Part shown: in pieces, positions 41,174 to 54,294 of the stretch
Numbering within the stretch: position 1 is the stretch's first letter
Layout of the letters: every line of letters begins with the position of its first letter
Assembly (NCBI GenBank): GCA_013407085.1
Contig: JACCGJ010004930.1
Coordinates: forward strand, 1 to 64,000
DNA: 64,000 nt
Source: Atriophallophorus winterbourni
Lineage: Eukaryota; Platyhelminthes; Trematoda; Plagiorchiida; Microphallidae
Direction of reading: 5' to 3'
Notes under the pieces: generated by a model
Seen by the model: the letters and a program-made list of their open reading frames with translations, nothing else
What the model was told of the DNA's origin: nothing
The model's database searches: none
Position numbers and translations under genes: made by a program

Positions 41174-44100
41174 TCGCGACGGCTGCAGCTGGCCACACCG
41201 TAAGTCGCCTATTCTATATTGATGATTCACCAACAAGTCTACGTTTCCTAATTGACACAGGAGCGGAGGTGAGTGTCATCCCACCTCATAGTGCAAACAC
41301 CCGCATGGACTCAACTGGCGTCAATCTACAAGCGGCTAACGGCACACGCATCAAAACGTATGGCCAGCGTCTCCTTCTGCCAAACCTCGGCTTGGGCAGA
41401 AATCTTCCATGGACATTTATCGTCGCCGACGTTCGTCAGCCGATCATCGGAGCCGACCTTTTAACAGAGTTCGGGCTAATAGTCGACGTTCAGCGCAAAC
41501 AACTGTTGGACAACAAATCCGCAGTACGCGTCACAGGAAAAGCGACATCGATCAATTCGATCGGACTGAAACTCGCTCTACCAGACGACAAGTTTGCAAT
41601 GCTGCTTCAAGACTACCCGGCTATCAGCCAGCCATCGCGCTGCACGCCAGACATCCAACATGGGATCGCACACCACATCCTCACGACCGGCCCGCCGACG
41701 AACGCGAGACCGCGACGATTGTCCCCTGACAAACTCACCGCTGCCAAAGCGGAGTTCGAGCAACTGCTACAACTTGGGATAATTAGACCCTCTAATAGAC
41801 TTGGTCATCGCCTCTACATATGGATTTAAAAAATCAGGCGACTGGAGACCATGTGGTGACTACAGAGGCCTCAACAAGCTCACAGTGCCTAATAGGTATC
41901 CCATACCTCACATCCAGGATTTCTCCCTGACCGCCTGCGGCAAGACGATTTTTTCCAAAATCAAATCCCAGTAGCAGACGTTGACGTTCCGAAGACTGCT
42001 GTCACTACACCTTTCTGTCTCCACGAATTCCTTCGCATGCCGTTTGGACTCAGAAATGCCGCTCAAACTTTCCAGTGCTTCATCGATCAAGTCATGCGAG
42101 GTCTGCCATTCACCTTCACGTACATCGATGATATTCTTGTCGCTAGTGAAAGCCACGAGCAGCATATGGATCACCTTCGACTGGTTTTTCAACGTCTTCA
42201 GGAATACAACGTCGTAATCAACCCGGCCAAATGCAATTCGGCCGACCAGCCCTAGAAATTCTTGGACACACAATCGATTCTCGTGGAATCACTGCCATTC
42301 CGCAGAAAATATCGGCGATTGAAGACTACCCAACTCCAACGTCTCTTCGCCAGCTACGTCGATTCCTTGGATTCATTAACTTCTACGGCAGATTCATACC
42401 AAATGCGCGGACAAATGCAGACCGTTAACTGATCTTTTGCGGGGAAATCCAAAGAAGTTCAACATGACAACGGAAGCTATCGCCGCGTTCCAATCAGTCA
42501 AAGCATCTCTCAGCACGCTCACTTCGCTGGCTCATCTCTCCACGGACAGCAGAGTGAAGCTCGTGCTCAAAACAGACGCTTCTCAAGTTGCTGTTGGTGC
42601 CGTTCTACAACAAGTCATTGACGACCAGTGCGCACCACTCTCCTTCTTTTCTCGAAAGCTGCAACCGGCTCAAACCAGGTATTCTACCTTCAGCCGAGAA
42701 CTACTTGCGATGTACCTAGCAGTGAAGCACTTTCGACACATCCTGGAAGGACGTCAATTCACCATTTACACGGACCACAAGCCCTTGATCCACGCCTTCA
42801 GCGCTGCCGCCGACGGCTACTCGCCTCGGGAAACTCGCCACTTGGACTACCTCGCGCAGTTCATTACTGACGTGAGGTACATCGAGGGACCCAGCGACGT
42901 CGAGGCAGATGCTCTATCACGCGCATCTATTTCTCAGATCGCGAAGATTGATTTAGAGGAAATCGCCGCCCTGCAAGAGGACGACCCGGAATTTTCAAAA
43001 ATCACTTCCGAAGATTCCCTGCAGTTTGCTCTCTTGCCAGTGCCAGGCAGTCGAATACGTATCCACTGTGATACATCGACAAGCAATCCACGTCCCTTTG
43101 TACCAAAGGATTACAGACGACGGATTTTCGAGCACCTGCACGGAATATCCCACCCGAGCAAACGCGCAACCACGAAACTCATCACAGACCGCTATGTTTG
43201 GCATGGCATGCGGAACGACATTCGTTGTTGGGCACAACAGTGTCTTGCCTGCCAACGTAGTAAGGTACATCGCCATACCCGCTCTATCCCTGGAAAATTC
43301 CCACTTCCAGATGGACGCTTTCGGCATGTACATATTGATCTTGTTGGACCCTTACCCTCATCCCGTGGGTGCACTCATCTTTTGACGTGCATCGATAGAT
43401 TACCACGCTGGCCCCAAGCGTGCCCACTAGTGAATACATCCGCGGAAACCGTAGCTCGCACCTTCGTCTCCGGTTGGATCGCGAATTATGGTGTCCCGTC
43501 CCAGATCACAACAGACCGCGGAGCCCAGTTCACGTCCCACCTCTTCGCAGAAACGAATCGTCTACTGGGAAGCGAACATTTTCGGACGACGGCTTACCAT
43601 TCAGCTGCGAACAGCCTCGTTGAACGGTTCCATCGTCAATTGAAGGCTGCGCTCGTCGCCACCGAATCCAGCGCATCCTAGGTTGACAAACTGCCAATGG
43701 TTCTGCTCGGCATCCGCAATACCGCAAAAGAGGACATCGGCTGCACATCAGCCGATATGGTTTACGGAACTACTCTACGACTCCCCGCCGAACTGCTGAC
43801 GGACTCCACACCCCTGACTGCGATTGAAACTGCTCCGTATGTCTCCCGGCTCCGAGCCTTCATGCGAGAAATACGTGCTCCGCCTACCCGTGTAACTTCT
43901 CGTACAAGTCACGTCGACAATTATCTTCTGTCGTGCCGTACGTATTCACGCGCGTAGACCGTGTAAAACGGCCCCTCAAAGCACCATACGACGGCCCATT
44001 CAAAGTCATCTCCCGCAGTGCCAAGTACTTCGTCATTGAACGCAACGACCGCCCGGATTCAGTCAGCATCGACTGATTGAAGCCCGCGTTCATGGAATCG

Positions 44101-44367
44101 AATACAGACCCAGGATCCCCTACGACTCTGACTATCCTTTCACAGCCAGTCGCCTTTGTTTCTTTTCCCTCGTCTCCCATTTTGTCGACTCCAGATACGC
44201 AGCCGATGCGCGAGCACTTGAGCATTTCACCCCCGTCCACGCCAGCAACACAACCCATGATGGAAACCCCGCTGCATTCACGGACAGCGGTGACAACCGA
44301 CGACACGGACACCCCGCGCACACGCACTGGCCGTACCGTGGCACGACCCCGTCGGTACACACCGTAG
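41174..44367 (+). pseudogene. Element B Pol (protease, RT, RNase H, integrase), broken
   Basis: Protease LIDTGAEVSVIPP (41250) with [13 protein letters not shown] start, frameshift at ~41800, [35 protein letters not shown] (catalytic YIDD), LGFINFYGRF. RNase H: LKTDASQVAVGAVL, RKLQPAQTRYSTFSRELLA, YTDHKPL. Integrase: H/H...CLAC zinc finger, HIDLVGPL (D), TTDRGAQF (D), NSLVERFHR (E) with exactly 35 residues between the last D and E, and a GPF module (YDGPFKVISR). Breaks: frameshifts at ~41800, ~42240 and ~43955; stops at ~41971, ~42427, 43679 and ~44074. Confidence 0.88.
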
Positions 44368-44415
44368 ATGGATGTCGAGCATGGCTGAACATCCACCGCT
44401 CTAGGGGGGGAGTTA

Positions 44416-44877
44416 TGTAGAAATTATTCCCAATTGATATAATTCCTTAATAATTCCAAAAGTAAGTTTATTTTCAATAAAGTTTTCCATCATGTTGCCG
44501 TGTGTCGTTTTGTTTAAAGCAACTGAACACACACTTGCGCTTCCTACAGCTTGAAAGTCTGATAACTTGCCTGGTTCCGAACCACTAATTAATTGTTTCA
44601 GATTACTGACCTAGAATATTTCTTCCCTTTCCGGTAATTCACTGCTTGTCCCATCTACGACGAGTAATTATCCCGCTGAAGAAATAACACGGGTCAAGTT
44701 CATTGTGAGCAATAATCCGAGTGAACAACACAAGGATTTCGTAAGTCTGTTGTTGACATAGTGTATTCTCTTGCATAAATATAATTATATATATTTATAC
44801 ATAATTTCATACATTTACATTAATTAGCAACACTTATAACAATTCTTATTAACGTAACGTTCGGCTTATCCGCTACA
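44416..44877 (+). repeat. Element B 3' LTR
   Basis: 462 bp, TGTAGAAATTATTCCC...TATCCGCTACA; contains the uninterrupted site GAGTAATTATCCCGC that in the 5' LTR holds element A. Confidence 0.9.
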
Positions 44878-45905
44878 AGGTCATCAAAGTAAAATAGTAC
44901 AGCATTTAAGAAAATAAGAAAGGGAAAGTAGATCACTACAATGTACATTTAAAAAAACATAGTTTGTTATAGTTTTTTTTTACGTTTTTTTCATTTTTTT
45001 GGTAGATTCTAAATATTTTGCACGTTAAGATAAAAAAATGAGACATTTCTAGACCTCATGAGAACTAAAAGAGAGTTATATACATAATGGTGTATAGAAA
45101 ATGTTATCGAAGGCAATGTTGAGATTAATTTGTCTAAAAGCATTTCTAGGGTCCGGTAACCTGACACTTGAATGGCCAGTTATCCAGAGAATATTATCTG
45201 ACCTCATGATATACTAATATATGCCGATATATAAGCAGATAACGGTTAAGGATAGGGTTATATGGTAAAAATGATTGTAAAACGCACGGTTACGATGAAG
45301 ATGTGTAACAAGATACCTAAGGGTCCGGTAACCTGACACTTGAATGGCCAGTTATCCAGAGAATACCATAAGACATCATGATATACTAATATGTGGAGAA
45401 AGATGTGGAATTAGAAAACTGGGATCCCATGAGAGTATAGAATATCTAGAGAAGAGTTTATCTTAAGGATTTGGGATAGTGAGTGAACAGAAAGAGTTTC
45501 TACAAGCGTTTTAAATTTTCCTGTAGATGTGCATATACGGAAATGAAGAGGAAGAGAATTCCAAAGTTGTGCATATCTAATTAAGAAGAAGTTACGTCTA
45601 ACTTTAGCGCGAGACAAAGGGATATTCAATAGCCTTGTTCGATTACGCAGATCATATTGAATATAATCGCGAAAACGCATGCTAGACTGAAGCTTAACTC
45701 GCTGTTGAGTAATGATTCGGAAGAAAAGAAGCAGATTCAGACGAATTCTGCGTAGCCATAGTGGTTCGACACTCAGCAAATTACACCTTTCATGATAAGG
45801 CAAAGGGTTAGAATGTCCCAAAGTTATTTTGGTGAAATTACGTTGAAGTCTCTCTAAGAGAAAAGAATCACGCTTCCCCATGTAGGAATATATGATATTA
45901 CTGTA
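44878..45905 (-). mobile_element. Family-L LINE, right part (split by element B)
   Basis: Continues 35937-36561. It has two ~172-bp 3' UTR repeats (45155, 45327) and the ORF2 C-terminal segment at 45411-45905 (GKRDSFLLERLQRNFTKITL, PYHERCNLLSVEPLWLRRIR, NSLPLHFRICTSTGKF), open throughout. It ends at about 45905, a 5' truncation. Confidence 0.82.
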
Positions 45906-47767
45906 AATGTGAATTTCACATTTAAGCTTGGTAGATTTTGGCCTGCCTGGATTCCAATTTTTCTGTGATTCTATCGAATTGTACACATTTATTTTTTGTT
46001 GCTAAAATTTCCTTTCCTGAAAGATTCCTTACTTCGTTCTTCCTCTTCTTATTTTGTTTTAATCTTTCCCGCCATTTTTGCTGGTTCACAATTTACTTGA
46101 TTGGACTTGCGCCATAGAGACGCTCTTAATTGCTATTGAAATTATTCCCGGATCTTCAGTGTTGAGGTATTTTGAATATTATTGTATATTTGTTTTAGTA
46201 CCGCATTTTTATAGAGCAATTGTTTGCAAATATATTGGTTTTGCATTGATTGAACAATTCTGCGCGTATCTCTAACCGGGTTTGAATCGAGTATAGAAAG
46301 CAATTCCGAGCAATTTGGATATCGTCCCTAAAAGTACTCTATTGTACTTTACAGTACTCAACAATCTCGGGAATTCGTTGGACGATAAGGAATATTGCAA
46401 CAACAAGACGAGAAAATCGATGGTTCAATCGCATCCAATATGGAGCAATCTTGTCCTTCGAACCTTGTTATCCCTCCTGCATCCCCTACCCGTGTGAGTC
46501 AGTCAGAAACTCATTATATCAATTTTGGTTGTCCCATTATTCATTCCCCACGTTTGTCGTCTCAGGGTTCCAGGCAGGCCCACAGCATTGGAGAGGATGC
46601 TCCGAAGGAGCATGATGACTCATGGGAAGAAGAAGAGTTGCGTTTAGCAGAGGAAGAGTTGGAGCTTAAAAGGCGACGCCTACATTTGAAAAGATCGAAG
46701 GGCAATCGTGATCATGATCAGTATATTGATCAAGATGTTTATTCTGTGAAACGTGCCGACGATGGAAGCCCACCACCACAGCCATCAATTAAATCTCTCT
46801 TCAGAAGTCTGGCCGTGGGACTTAGTTTGCCCAAAATAGAAATCGAGCCATTTGATGGTTCACCAGCTGACTTTGTCACATTCATGAGGTCGTTCGCCAG
46901 CCACATAGAATCTCAGGTTACGGATCCTTATCAAAAACTGTGCTACCTTATCTATTGTTGTAAAGGGACACCCAAGGAGTTTATCCGGCATTGCGTTTTG
47001 CTTCCCCGTGAGAGTTGTTTTTCTATTGCTTTAGAAATACTCCGTGCGCAATATGGAAAGCCACATCAAATTGTCGACGGCGTCACAAAGGATTTATATT
47101 CAGGACCAGGTATTCGGTCTGGTGATCAAGCTACGCTAGAATCCTTGTTGCAGCAGATGCGCAGTTGCAACATTAGTCTTTCACAACTAAACCGTGCCGC
47201 AGATTTAAACTGTACAACTAATCTGCTGAAAATTGTTCAGCGATTACCAAAGCCACTACAGATAAAGTGAGCTGAAGTGGCAGAGTCTTTAACGGCGCTG
47301 AACAAAAAGCCGTCATTTAAAGATTTAATGGCTCTGATAGAAAGAAGAGTAGCAATAGCTAGTACAGAGTACGGTGCCTTGGCATTTGAAAACACAAAGT
47401 CTTCGCCTCCCCTTAGTTCTGGTCGTAGAATTGCTGCTGTTCAGCATTCTCCACCAACGAAAATCTGTATGCTTTGCCAGTCAACCCACCCTCTGGAGAA
47501 ATGTTCAATTTTCCGGAGTTATAACGTCCAAAAAAGGTGGGAAACACTTAAGCGAAATGGACTGTGCTTCCGGTGTTTTAAAGGTAACCATAGAATTGCA
47601 GACTGCAAATCGCAACAACTTTGTCGCTTAGATGGTTGTAGTAAAGCCCATCACTATCTCCTACATACGTCTACTAACAATGTTGAAAAGGCGACAGAAG
47701 AAATAGCTCAGGTGTGTAACTCCTATAGCTTAGCTTCTAATGGCGTACATCTCGGTTTTGTCCTAGT
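45906..47767 (+). pseudogene. BEL/Pao Gag with zinc knuckles, one stop, pol missing
   Basis: Frame open from before 46395; first ATG 46440. N-terminal acidic/charged helix (EEEELRLAEEELELKRRRLH, likely coiled coil), then the DUF1759-like core LPKIEIEPFDGSPADFVTFM, YLIYCCKGTPKEFIRHCV, ALEILRAQYGKP. An in-frame TGA sits at 47268-47270. The same frame continues with SLTALNKKPSFKDLMALIER, then CMLCQSTHPLEKC and CFRCFKGNHRIADC zinc knuckles and CSKAHHYLLH. It is truncated at about 47767 by an RTE fragment. 45906-46394 is probably its leader; no LTR could be assigned. Confidence 0.82.
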
Positions 47768-48252
47768 TAGGCCGTTCACCGTACCACGCCTTATTCGCAG
47801 AGCCTGACAGAAGCTGGGAAAAAAGATCGGGTGGCCAGTCCATGACGTGGCGCGTTGGGATGAAGAAACTCACCGTAGCGCTAGGCTCAGCTGGGCGTAT
47901 TCGTTTGCCTGGGTGGGGTCCAAAAGCTCCACCTAATAGTTGGCTGGAAACCTTACGCGATATGGCTACAAACCGAAGTCAGTGGCGCCAGTGTATTTTA
48001 TTATGTGTGTCATAATTTTTTTATTCGGTATTATTTTTACATAAAAAAACAAAAAACAAAACAAAAAAACCCAAAAAATCGCATGCAGTGAAACTACAAA
48101 AACAAGCTGCTTTTTTGTGCATTTGCTTTCGCGTATTTCGTTTGCCTGGTTTCCCATTTCCACGCGCATGATTATCTGCTTTTCCTGCTTCATATTGTTT
48201 GGCACTTTGTCTGGCTCCAGACTTGTGCTTCATGATGATGATGATGATGATT
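47768..48252 (+). mobile_element. RTE LINE 3' end, 5'-truncated
   Basis: Short RTE C-terminus: SWEKRSGGQSMTWRVGMKK, RLPGWGPKAPPNSWLETL, NRSQWRQCI, then a ~230-bp 3' UTR and a CATGATGATGATGATGATGA tail at 48231-48250. The same C-terminal motif (QWLVTL, NRVQWRS) ends the minus-strand RTE at 8380-8607. Confidence 0.75.
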
Positions 48253-49196
48253 ACAGGAACTAAACGTGCCAAACGGCAACCCGTTCGATTCGCAGATTTT
48301 GTTGTTGATAGTTGATACTTTCATATCTATCGGCATACACGCGTGCATTATTCCGTAACTCATTCCAATCACTCGGTCGTGGCCCTAAACCCATGCACCA
48401 GGGAGTTTTCTTTTTCTTTCTTCCCTCAGGTACGCACCCACCCACCGCTGATGCCACTGAATCGCGCACCCTTCCTGGTCCACCTACGCTTGCCCCCAAC
48501 TCACCCGGTAGCCCTAACCACCAACGAGAGCACAATTATTCCAACACGTCTGTCACGTCACACAAGGTCTTTACCAGCCCAGATTGACGCGCGAACCGAT
48601 TCTCCTGGCGCGGCCGTTTACCATCCTTCTTCGGGACACAGGAAATTCTGAGCAGGGACTGTGTTTTCGAAGCTTCTGGTTCTTGTTGTCAAGCCTACGA
48701 ATGCGCCTGTTTCTGCTCAAATTGGGTTCATACTAAGACCACGCCAAACGGGAAAATCCCGCTAGCAGCTGTTCACTCCATGTGAGGCGGCTCGGCAGTA
48801 CGTTCACTCACATGTGAGACGCTACTTAGCTTAGTCCTGATCGGTTCACCGTACATCCTAATCTCGAACCACCGAAGATCGATCCACGCAGACCGAGCGC
48901 CCTGGCTGACTTCTATGTGACTGGTTGCTGGGAGACTACGTTCCTGCCCGAGGTAACCTGACACCCGCATGCGCCACGCTACTGGCAACTCCCGATCAGA
49001 AGTCCTCGCTGACCAGACTTCTTGTAGAGGGGCTGTGTAACACCGCTTGTTTTGCCTCATCAAAACATTGACCTCGTACGTGCGTGCATCGTGATCGCTC
49101 TGTACACGTTTTTAGCTACCGCTATATATCTTCCAGTCAACCCGCTTTTTCTCCAACTTTCTTGGGGACATTATTGTAGTAATCTGGTCTACTACA
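48253..49196 (+). mobile_element. A-family gypsy 3' fragment with LTR
   Basis: Starts within the pol terminus (GTKRAKRQPVRFADFVVDS then stop), contains the 3' UTR as in element A's second version and ends in an LTR at 49036-49196 (161 bp, with deletions relative to A). No 5' part. Confidence 0.82.
49036..49196 (+). repeat. A-family LTR
   Basis: TGTAACACCGC...GTCTACTACA, preceded by AGAGGGGCTG. Diverged from the LTRs at 36814 and 39919. Confidence 0.85.
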
Positions 49197-49199
49197 GTG

Positions 49200-50300
49200 A
49201 CTACATCCTCATTATCTTTTAGATAAATAATTGAAGAAATGTCACGTTGTAATGAAATACATCTATTCTTCGTAGGACAATTCAAAAACTTATCTTGGAG
49301 TTACTGCATAAAGCCTTTTTCTTGACGCTTTAGGAGGCGAATTTTAATACCTGGGAGAGAGTTACATAGCTCATGTTGGCGTATGACAGAGAATAAATCA
49401 AACTTATGATTCGCAGAAGTAGAAAGACGAGCAATCTTTTTTTCGAGAAGGGTTATGGGGTCATGTTAAGTTCTTTTAATATGAGAGGTAGACGAACTCC
49501 GATGGCAAGCTAAGAGGTTATCATGGAAAATCGAAGAAATACGATTAAAGTCTGAAGAAAGAAAAAATTCAGTCCAGTCGTTGTCTGTGAGAAGATAAGA
49601 AACCTTAGTCGAGTTGATATAAATTTTCTCATCATTGTGAATATATGCCGGCTTCCGAAAAAGGCGCAGAACGCAAGTGACCATATTGTGGTCGCAAACG
49701 GGCAGTGGAGGTAAAATTTCAACGTTGCTGGGATCTCTACCTAGAGTGAATATCAAGTCTAAAATGCTGGACAGTCTTGTATGCTTACTCACAGATTGTG
49801 TGAAACCTAAAAGATTAATCGTTTTAGCGAATGTTGAAAATCTATTCAAAATGTGGGGGTATTTCCAGCTGATGCATGGCATGTTTAAATCCATAGCAAT
49901 AATTTTATTGCTGAGAGGGGCAATGGATGCCTCAGTAAACACATTTATAAGCTTATCAACAGTGAGTGTGGAAGGAGATGGTGGTTTATAGATGCACCCT
50001 ATGAGAGCATCAAGAGAGAGTATGGTGATCGAAATTTAGTCATCTAGATCTTCTAACATATGAGAACTGTATATTTCTGCCGGGAAAGCTGTATTAACAT
50101 AAATGAGAATACCACCACCACTGGTGTGGGTGCGGTCCTTACGAAACATGAAATAGTTGGCTAGTTCAAGTGAAACGTTGAAAATGTCATGTGATGTCCA
50201 CGTCTCTGTGATGAGAACTATTTCGTATGGGTTTTAGATCAAGAAATGTTGAAGGTAGGAAGCTTATGGATAATCGACCGTGCATTAAATAATAGGATAC
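49200..50300 (-). pseudogene. Family-L LINE endonuclease fragment
   Basis: Minus-strand APE-type endonuclease. From about 50290: LITETWTSHDIF, GGGILIYVN, an internal stop near 50037, GCIYKPPSPS, then the 49942-49466 ORF with IAMDLNMPCISWKY, LSSILDLIFTLG and PVCDHNMVTCVLRL. These correspond to the Glu, YRSP-like, D-x-N, LDL and DH motifs. I attribute it to family L because it is CR1-like and no other 5' part of that family is present; this assignment is inference. Confidence 0.68.
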
Positions 50301-52465
50301 CGGGAGTGATTTACATGAGTGGTCTGAAATTGATGGCGTTAATTTAAGTAAGTGTTTTGCTAATTCAAAAATGTTGTATTCAATAAATCATTGTAGATTT
50401 TGGTAACGGTATATATCTGTCACAGAAACATTGTCAGACCAATGTTCATATTTAGGCAAATAACATGATTACGTAGGATTATCGACACCACCTCATCTAT
50501 TTTCAATTAACCGACTAGGTTGGATGTCAATTTTAGCAGACAGAACCAATAAAAATACTCGATTCGAATATCACGATGTGTATGTCCGATAAAATTGAAC
50601 AGAGTTGAGATTGGTTAAGCCTAGGGCTCACAAATCAAGTACACGAAACTAGACTGATTTAGTCGCATGAGTTAAAGTCTCTTTTTCAAATGCGTACATT
50701 TCTGCATTGAGAAGTTGCTAACTAACTTAGTGCTGTTCTTTATATTTTAATTGGGCCTGTAACTAGTTTATCAGTTAAAATCCGCAGACAGAACAACTGT
50801 TGTTTACCAAGAAATTCAGATATCCGTATTTATCCACTGATGATGCTGCATGTTTTATATATGTCTTTCGTGAGTTCGATAACGTAACAGTTAGGTAAGA
50901 CTTAACCAACCCCAGTTGTAGGTAAGTGCATGAAACCACAGGCTTGAATTCAGACGCAATGCCACACGGTGCAATACTGCGCATGAGCTTGAATGTTGTC
51001 AATACTTTGAAAACCGACGGACGAATATTAACGTAGATTGCCGTTGCGTTCTAAACAAACATATCAAGTAATCAATCCGTTTCAAAGATTTTGATTTACT
51101 TACTGACACAAACGTTAAACATATAGATAAGCTTCCATACAGCAATGATGTATTAAAATCCGGGAATTATTTCCTGAATTTAAGCCACCAAGTTTTCTTA
51201 TGCATGCGGTAATTTCACACATTTTTGTCGTCAATATAAACGTATGAAACAGCTTTCATTGAATAATAATAATACTACATTTAACAATGAGGATCTAAGA
51301 ACTTGATTACTTAGATTGTATGCTAAATCGAAATTACAAATCTACTCAGTGAAGCGTCTGTGATCTCGGGTTGATCAATAAAAGTTTGACGGATCCATGA
51401 TGAATAAGTTGTCTCATGAAGCGCAACCCATTGAAACACAGTCTTGCCGTGGTGGTTAATCTTGAAACGAAATGCGATTGACTACTACAAAATTCGTTAA
51501 GCTCATTATCAGAATCTCGTTCAAGCTGTCTTAACCGACATCACATTCGTTATTTAGTAGGATTCATCACCAAGCTAAACAATGTCATCAGCTTGCGCCA
51601 TGATTGTTTAATAGATTAGCGTTTGGTACTTGTTACACTCATATAACGACTTAGCTGATGATAATGAATATATCTTTGACAACTTCATTTTCAAAGGCAT
51701 TTGTGTTCGATATTCATGGGTTATTATATGTTCATTGGATATACGTTCTACATCTCTCATATTCGTAATTCATGTTTATTCATGGGGCGTACATCGATTG
51801 ATGAATGATGCATTTGTGGTACCCACCTCTGGAAATTCGACCAGCTAACAGATTAATATAAAACCTCGGGAATTTGACAATATATAAAAATCAATCACAA
51901 TGTGCCGTTGATCAAATTTGGCTTGAGGACGAAGCATTGAAGCATTTATACGATCACTTCAGCAACGGCAATTTTGTTCTTTGGTATGATGCCCTTCAGC
52001 GTACATCATGTTGGTCAAAATATAGAATATTAATACATTTTCCGAGCTCGAGCACATCTCTACTATACGCGAAATCGATTGCATGTACTACCAATGTTTT
52101 GAAATGCGTAACGTTTTGGCTTATGCAAAACAGTTTACGTGTTTGCACTGCAAAATGAAGAAGCATCAAAATTTCACAGACATTACAGTTGATGTTTGTT
52201 AATCTAAATATTGTAATTTTCTCTAAATTGATTGGCTGAATTATAATAGATTTGTGGATAAACCGTTCAATGGTAGTGCATCCCAACACAATTAACATTA
52301 GGTTTCGTGTATAATATTGTTTGTTATTTTCACTGATATACGTTTGACCATGCATAATCTTACTGTCTGCAACGGATGATGGCAATCAGCCAGAAACTGT
52401 TTAGTATATAAACGTTCACTGGACGTTAGCAGTCATTTCCAGTGAATTGATCAATTCACATAGAT
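50301..52465. other. No gene recognised (2.2 kb)
   Basis: AT-rich. ORFs of 129 codons (51996-52385, -) and 94 codons (51874-52158, +) overlap on opposite strands, lack motifs and are likely chance. Confidence 0.45.
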
Positions 52466-52651
52466 TGTAGTACACCAGGTTACTACAATAATATCCCCAA
52501 GAACGTTGGAGAAAAGGCAGGTTGACTGGAAGATTTATAGCGGTAGCCAAAAAGGTACACGAAGGTACATGGTAGCAATCACGGAACACGAATCAACGGA
52601 AAGTGCGTTATCAAGGTCAATTGTTATATACAGTAAAACAATGTTGTTACA
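52466..52651 (-). repeat. Element F 3' LTR
   Basis: 186 bp; preceded (in element sense) by an AAGGGGGCTG purine-rich stretch. Confidence 0.88.
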
Positions 52652-53628
52652 CAGCCCCCTTCCAAGAAGTCTGGTCAGAGGAGACTTCTGATCAGGAATT
52701 GACAATTGAACTGGCCAAGCGGTGTCAGGTCGTTCCAGGCTGGAACATAGTCTCTCAGCAACCAGTAACTTCGAAGTCAGCCAAGGCACTTGATCTGCGT
52801 GGGTCGATTGTCGGTGGTGACCAGGGTAGGATACACGAAAAACCGATCAGTACTAAGCCAAGTCACGTCTCACATGGAGTGAACGTGCTGCTGGAGCCGA
52901 ATCACATGGGGTGAACGAGCTGCTAGCGGGAATCGCCCGTCTGGCATGGTCTTAGTATGAACCCAGTAGGAGCAGATGTAGGCACATCCGTAGGCTTGAC
53001 AACGAAGAACCAGAAGCTTCGAAAACATAGTCCGTGCTGAGAAGTTCCTGCACCCCCAGGGCCTCGCCTGGAGAAAGCTGAGTGGCGTGTCGTCGGGCTG
53101 GTAAGGACCTTGTCTGATAAGTTTCGTGTTGGGCGGCGTGTGCTGATGGTAGGGGCTACCGGAAGGATGGCGACAGGCGTCGGCGATCCGGGGGTGGCGC
53201 GTGCCACGATTTCCACAGCGGGAGGTACATGCGTACAGAGGGGATACACGAAGGATGCGTGTATTCCAGGTTACCGGATAGGATGTGGACAAGCGTCGGT
53301 GATCCGGGGGTGGCGCGTGCCACGAGTTCCACAGCGGGAGGTGCATGTGTACCTGAGAAGTGAGAAGAAAAAACTCTCTGGTGCATGGGTTTATGGCCAC
53401 GACCGAGTTATAGTGAAGAGGTACAAAAAGCATGCACGGGATATACCAAGCGATAATAACGTGTTAAATACCCGCTACATAATTGGCAAATGTGCCGTTC
53501 TGGGCGCATACTCAAAGTGGAGATTGCGGATTGTGGGTATATACTTGATGTACAAGCGGTTATTATCCCAAATGGCGTGGGTGCCATGACAGTGTCATGC
53601 TGCACGTACCCACTGGCTTTCGGCCATA

Positions 53629-53868
53629 CTACTTTTTTCGTAACAAACGTAACGTAAGCACGAATGCCAGGATGGAAAAGATTGCGTATGGTGTGACTAA
53701 TGCGCCGTCTAAAGGCAGACAGGGTAAGTAGTCGGAAAGCGCTTTGCGATAAGGCGCAAAGGATATCGCCCAAGCCATCGGGCAAGGGGAGAGGTGTGAT
53801 GAAAGAATAGGCGTCCCTGAGCTGTACGATGCCGGCATCGGTAGCTTGCACTGCAGCGATTTCGCTGA
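53629..53868 (-). other. Unassigned ORF with C-terminal hydrophobic segment in element F
   Basis: About 80 codons from the preceding stop (69 from the ATG at 53838). It ends ALVTPYAIFSILAFVLTLRLLRKK, which looks like one membrane-spanning helix followed by a basic tail. The same frame upstream of the stop has another hydrophobic run (YILGATIPILTTCVI). No family recognised; could be an env-like remnant, captured sequence or chance. Confidence 0.3.
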
Positions 53869-54294
53869 GTTAGAGGGAGAGTGGACGGTCTATCACACAC
53901 GTTGTAAGGATAGGAATTGTGGCACCTAAGATATATCGTATGTCAGTCGTAAAATGACTGACAAAATCCTGGTGCATAGTCTCTCTAGGAGAGTACCTAC
54001 CCGACGATCCGTTGATTGATGTACGAGGGGCTTACAAGCAGTATACAAAGTAAACTGTCTGCCCTGTAGATTGTGTTCTAACCCGACTTGTGAATTGATC
54101 AACAAGTGTAGTTATGTGATGCATATGACGTTTTGATGTAAAACGTGTCAAAGGATGTAAAAAAATTATCCTGAAATAACGCCGATGTAAATCGGGAAAA
54201 GACGTACCGAAAAAAATCTCGAATTGTGCGTGAATATTGGGCTTACCAATAGTAGTACACGAAGGATTCGTGCATCACGTCGGGCTCACCAATT

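Larger units (their letters stand above)
36562..44877 (+). mobile_element. Ty3/gypsy element B (CsRn1 clade), decayed, with nested element A
   Basis: LTR element on the plus strand. The 5' LTR is split (36562-36813 and 40101-40311); the 3' LTR is 44416-44877 (462 bp, TGTAG...CTACA). A primer-binding-site-like TGGTGAGCCCG follows the 5' LTR at 40315; a G-run (GGGGGGAG) precedes the 3' LTR. Gag, protease, RT, RNase H and integrase are all recognisable but carry several stops and frameshifts. Flanks AGTT/AGGT fit an imperfect 4-bp target duplication within family L. CHCC Gag box, tRNA-Trp-like PBS and domain order support CsRn1/Boudicca affinity. Confidence 0.85.

Noticed and set aside
45906..46394. 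5' LTR and primer-binding site for the BEL Gag at 46440
   Set aside because: No second LTR copy exists in the window to define the ends, so an LTR call cannot be supported.
51874..52385. Possible host gene (94- and 129-codon ORFs)
   Set aside because: They overlap on opposite strands in AT-rich DNA and lack motifs, splice-site support or duplicates.
53408..53851. 147-codon minus-strand ORF in element F as a real protein
   Set aside because: It overlaps two other open frames on the same strand, and its 3' part runs into the non-coding A-family 3' region; kept only as part of the unexplained insert.
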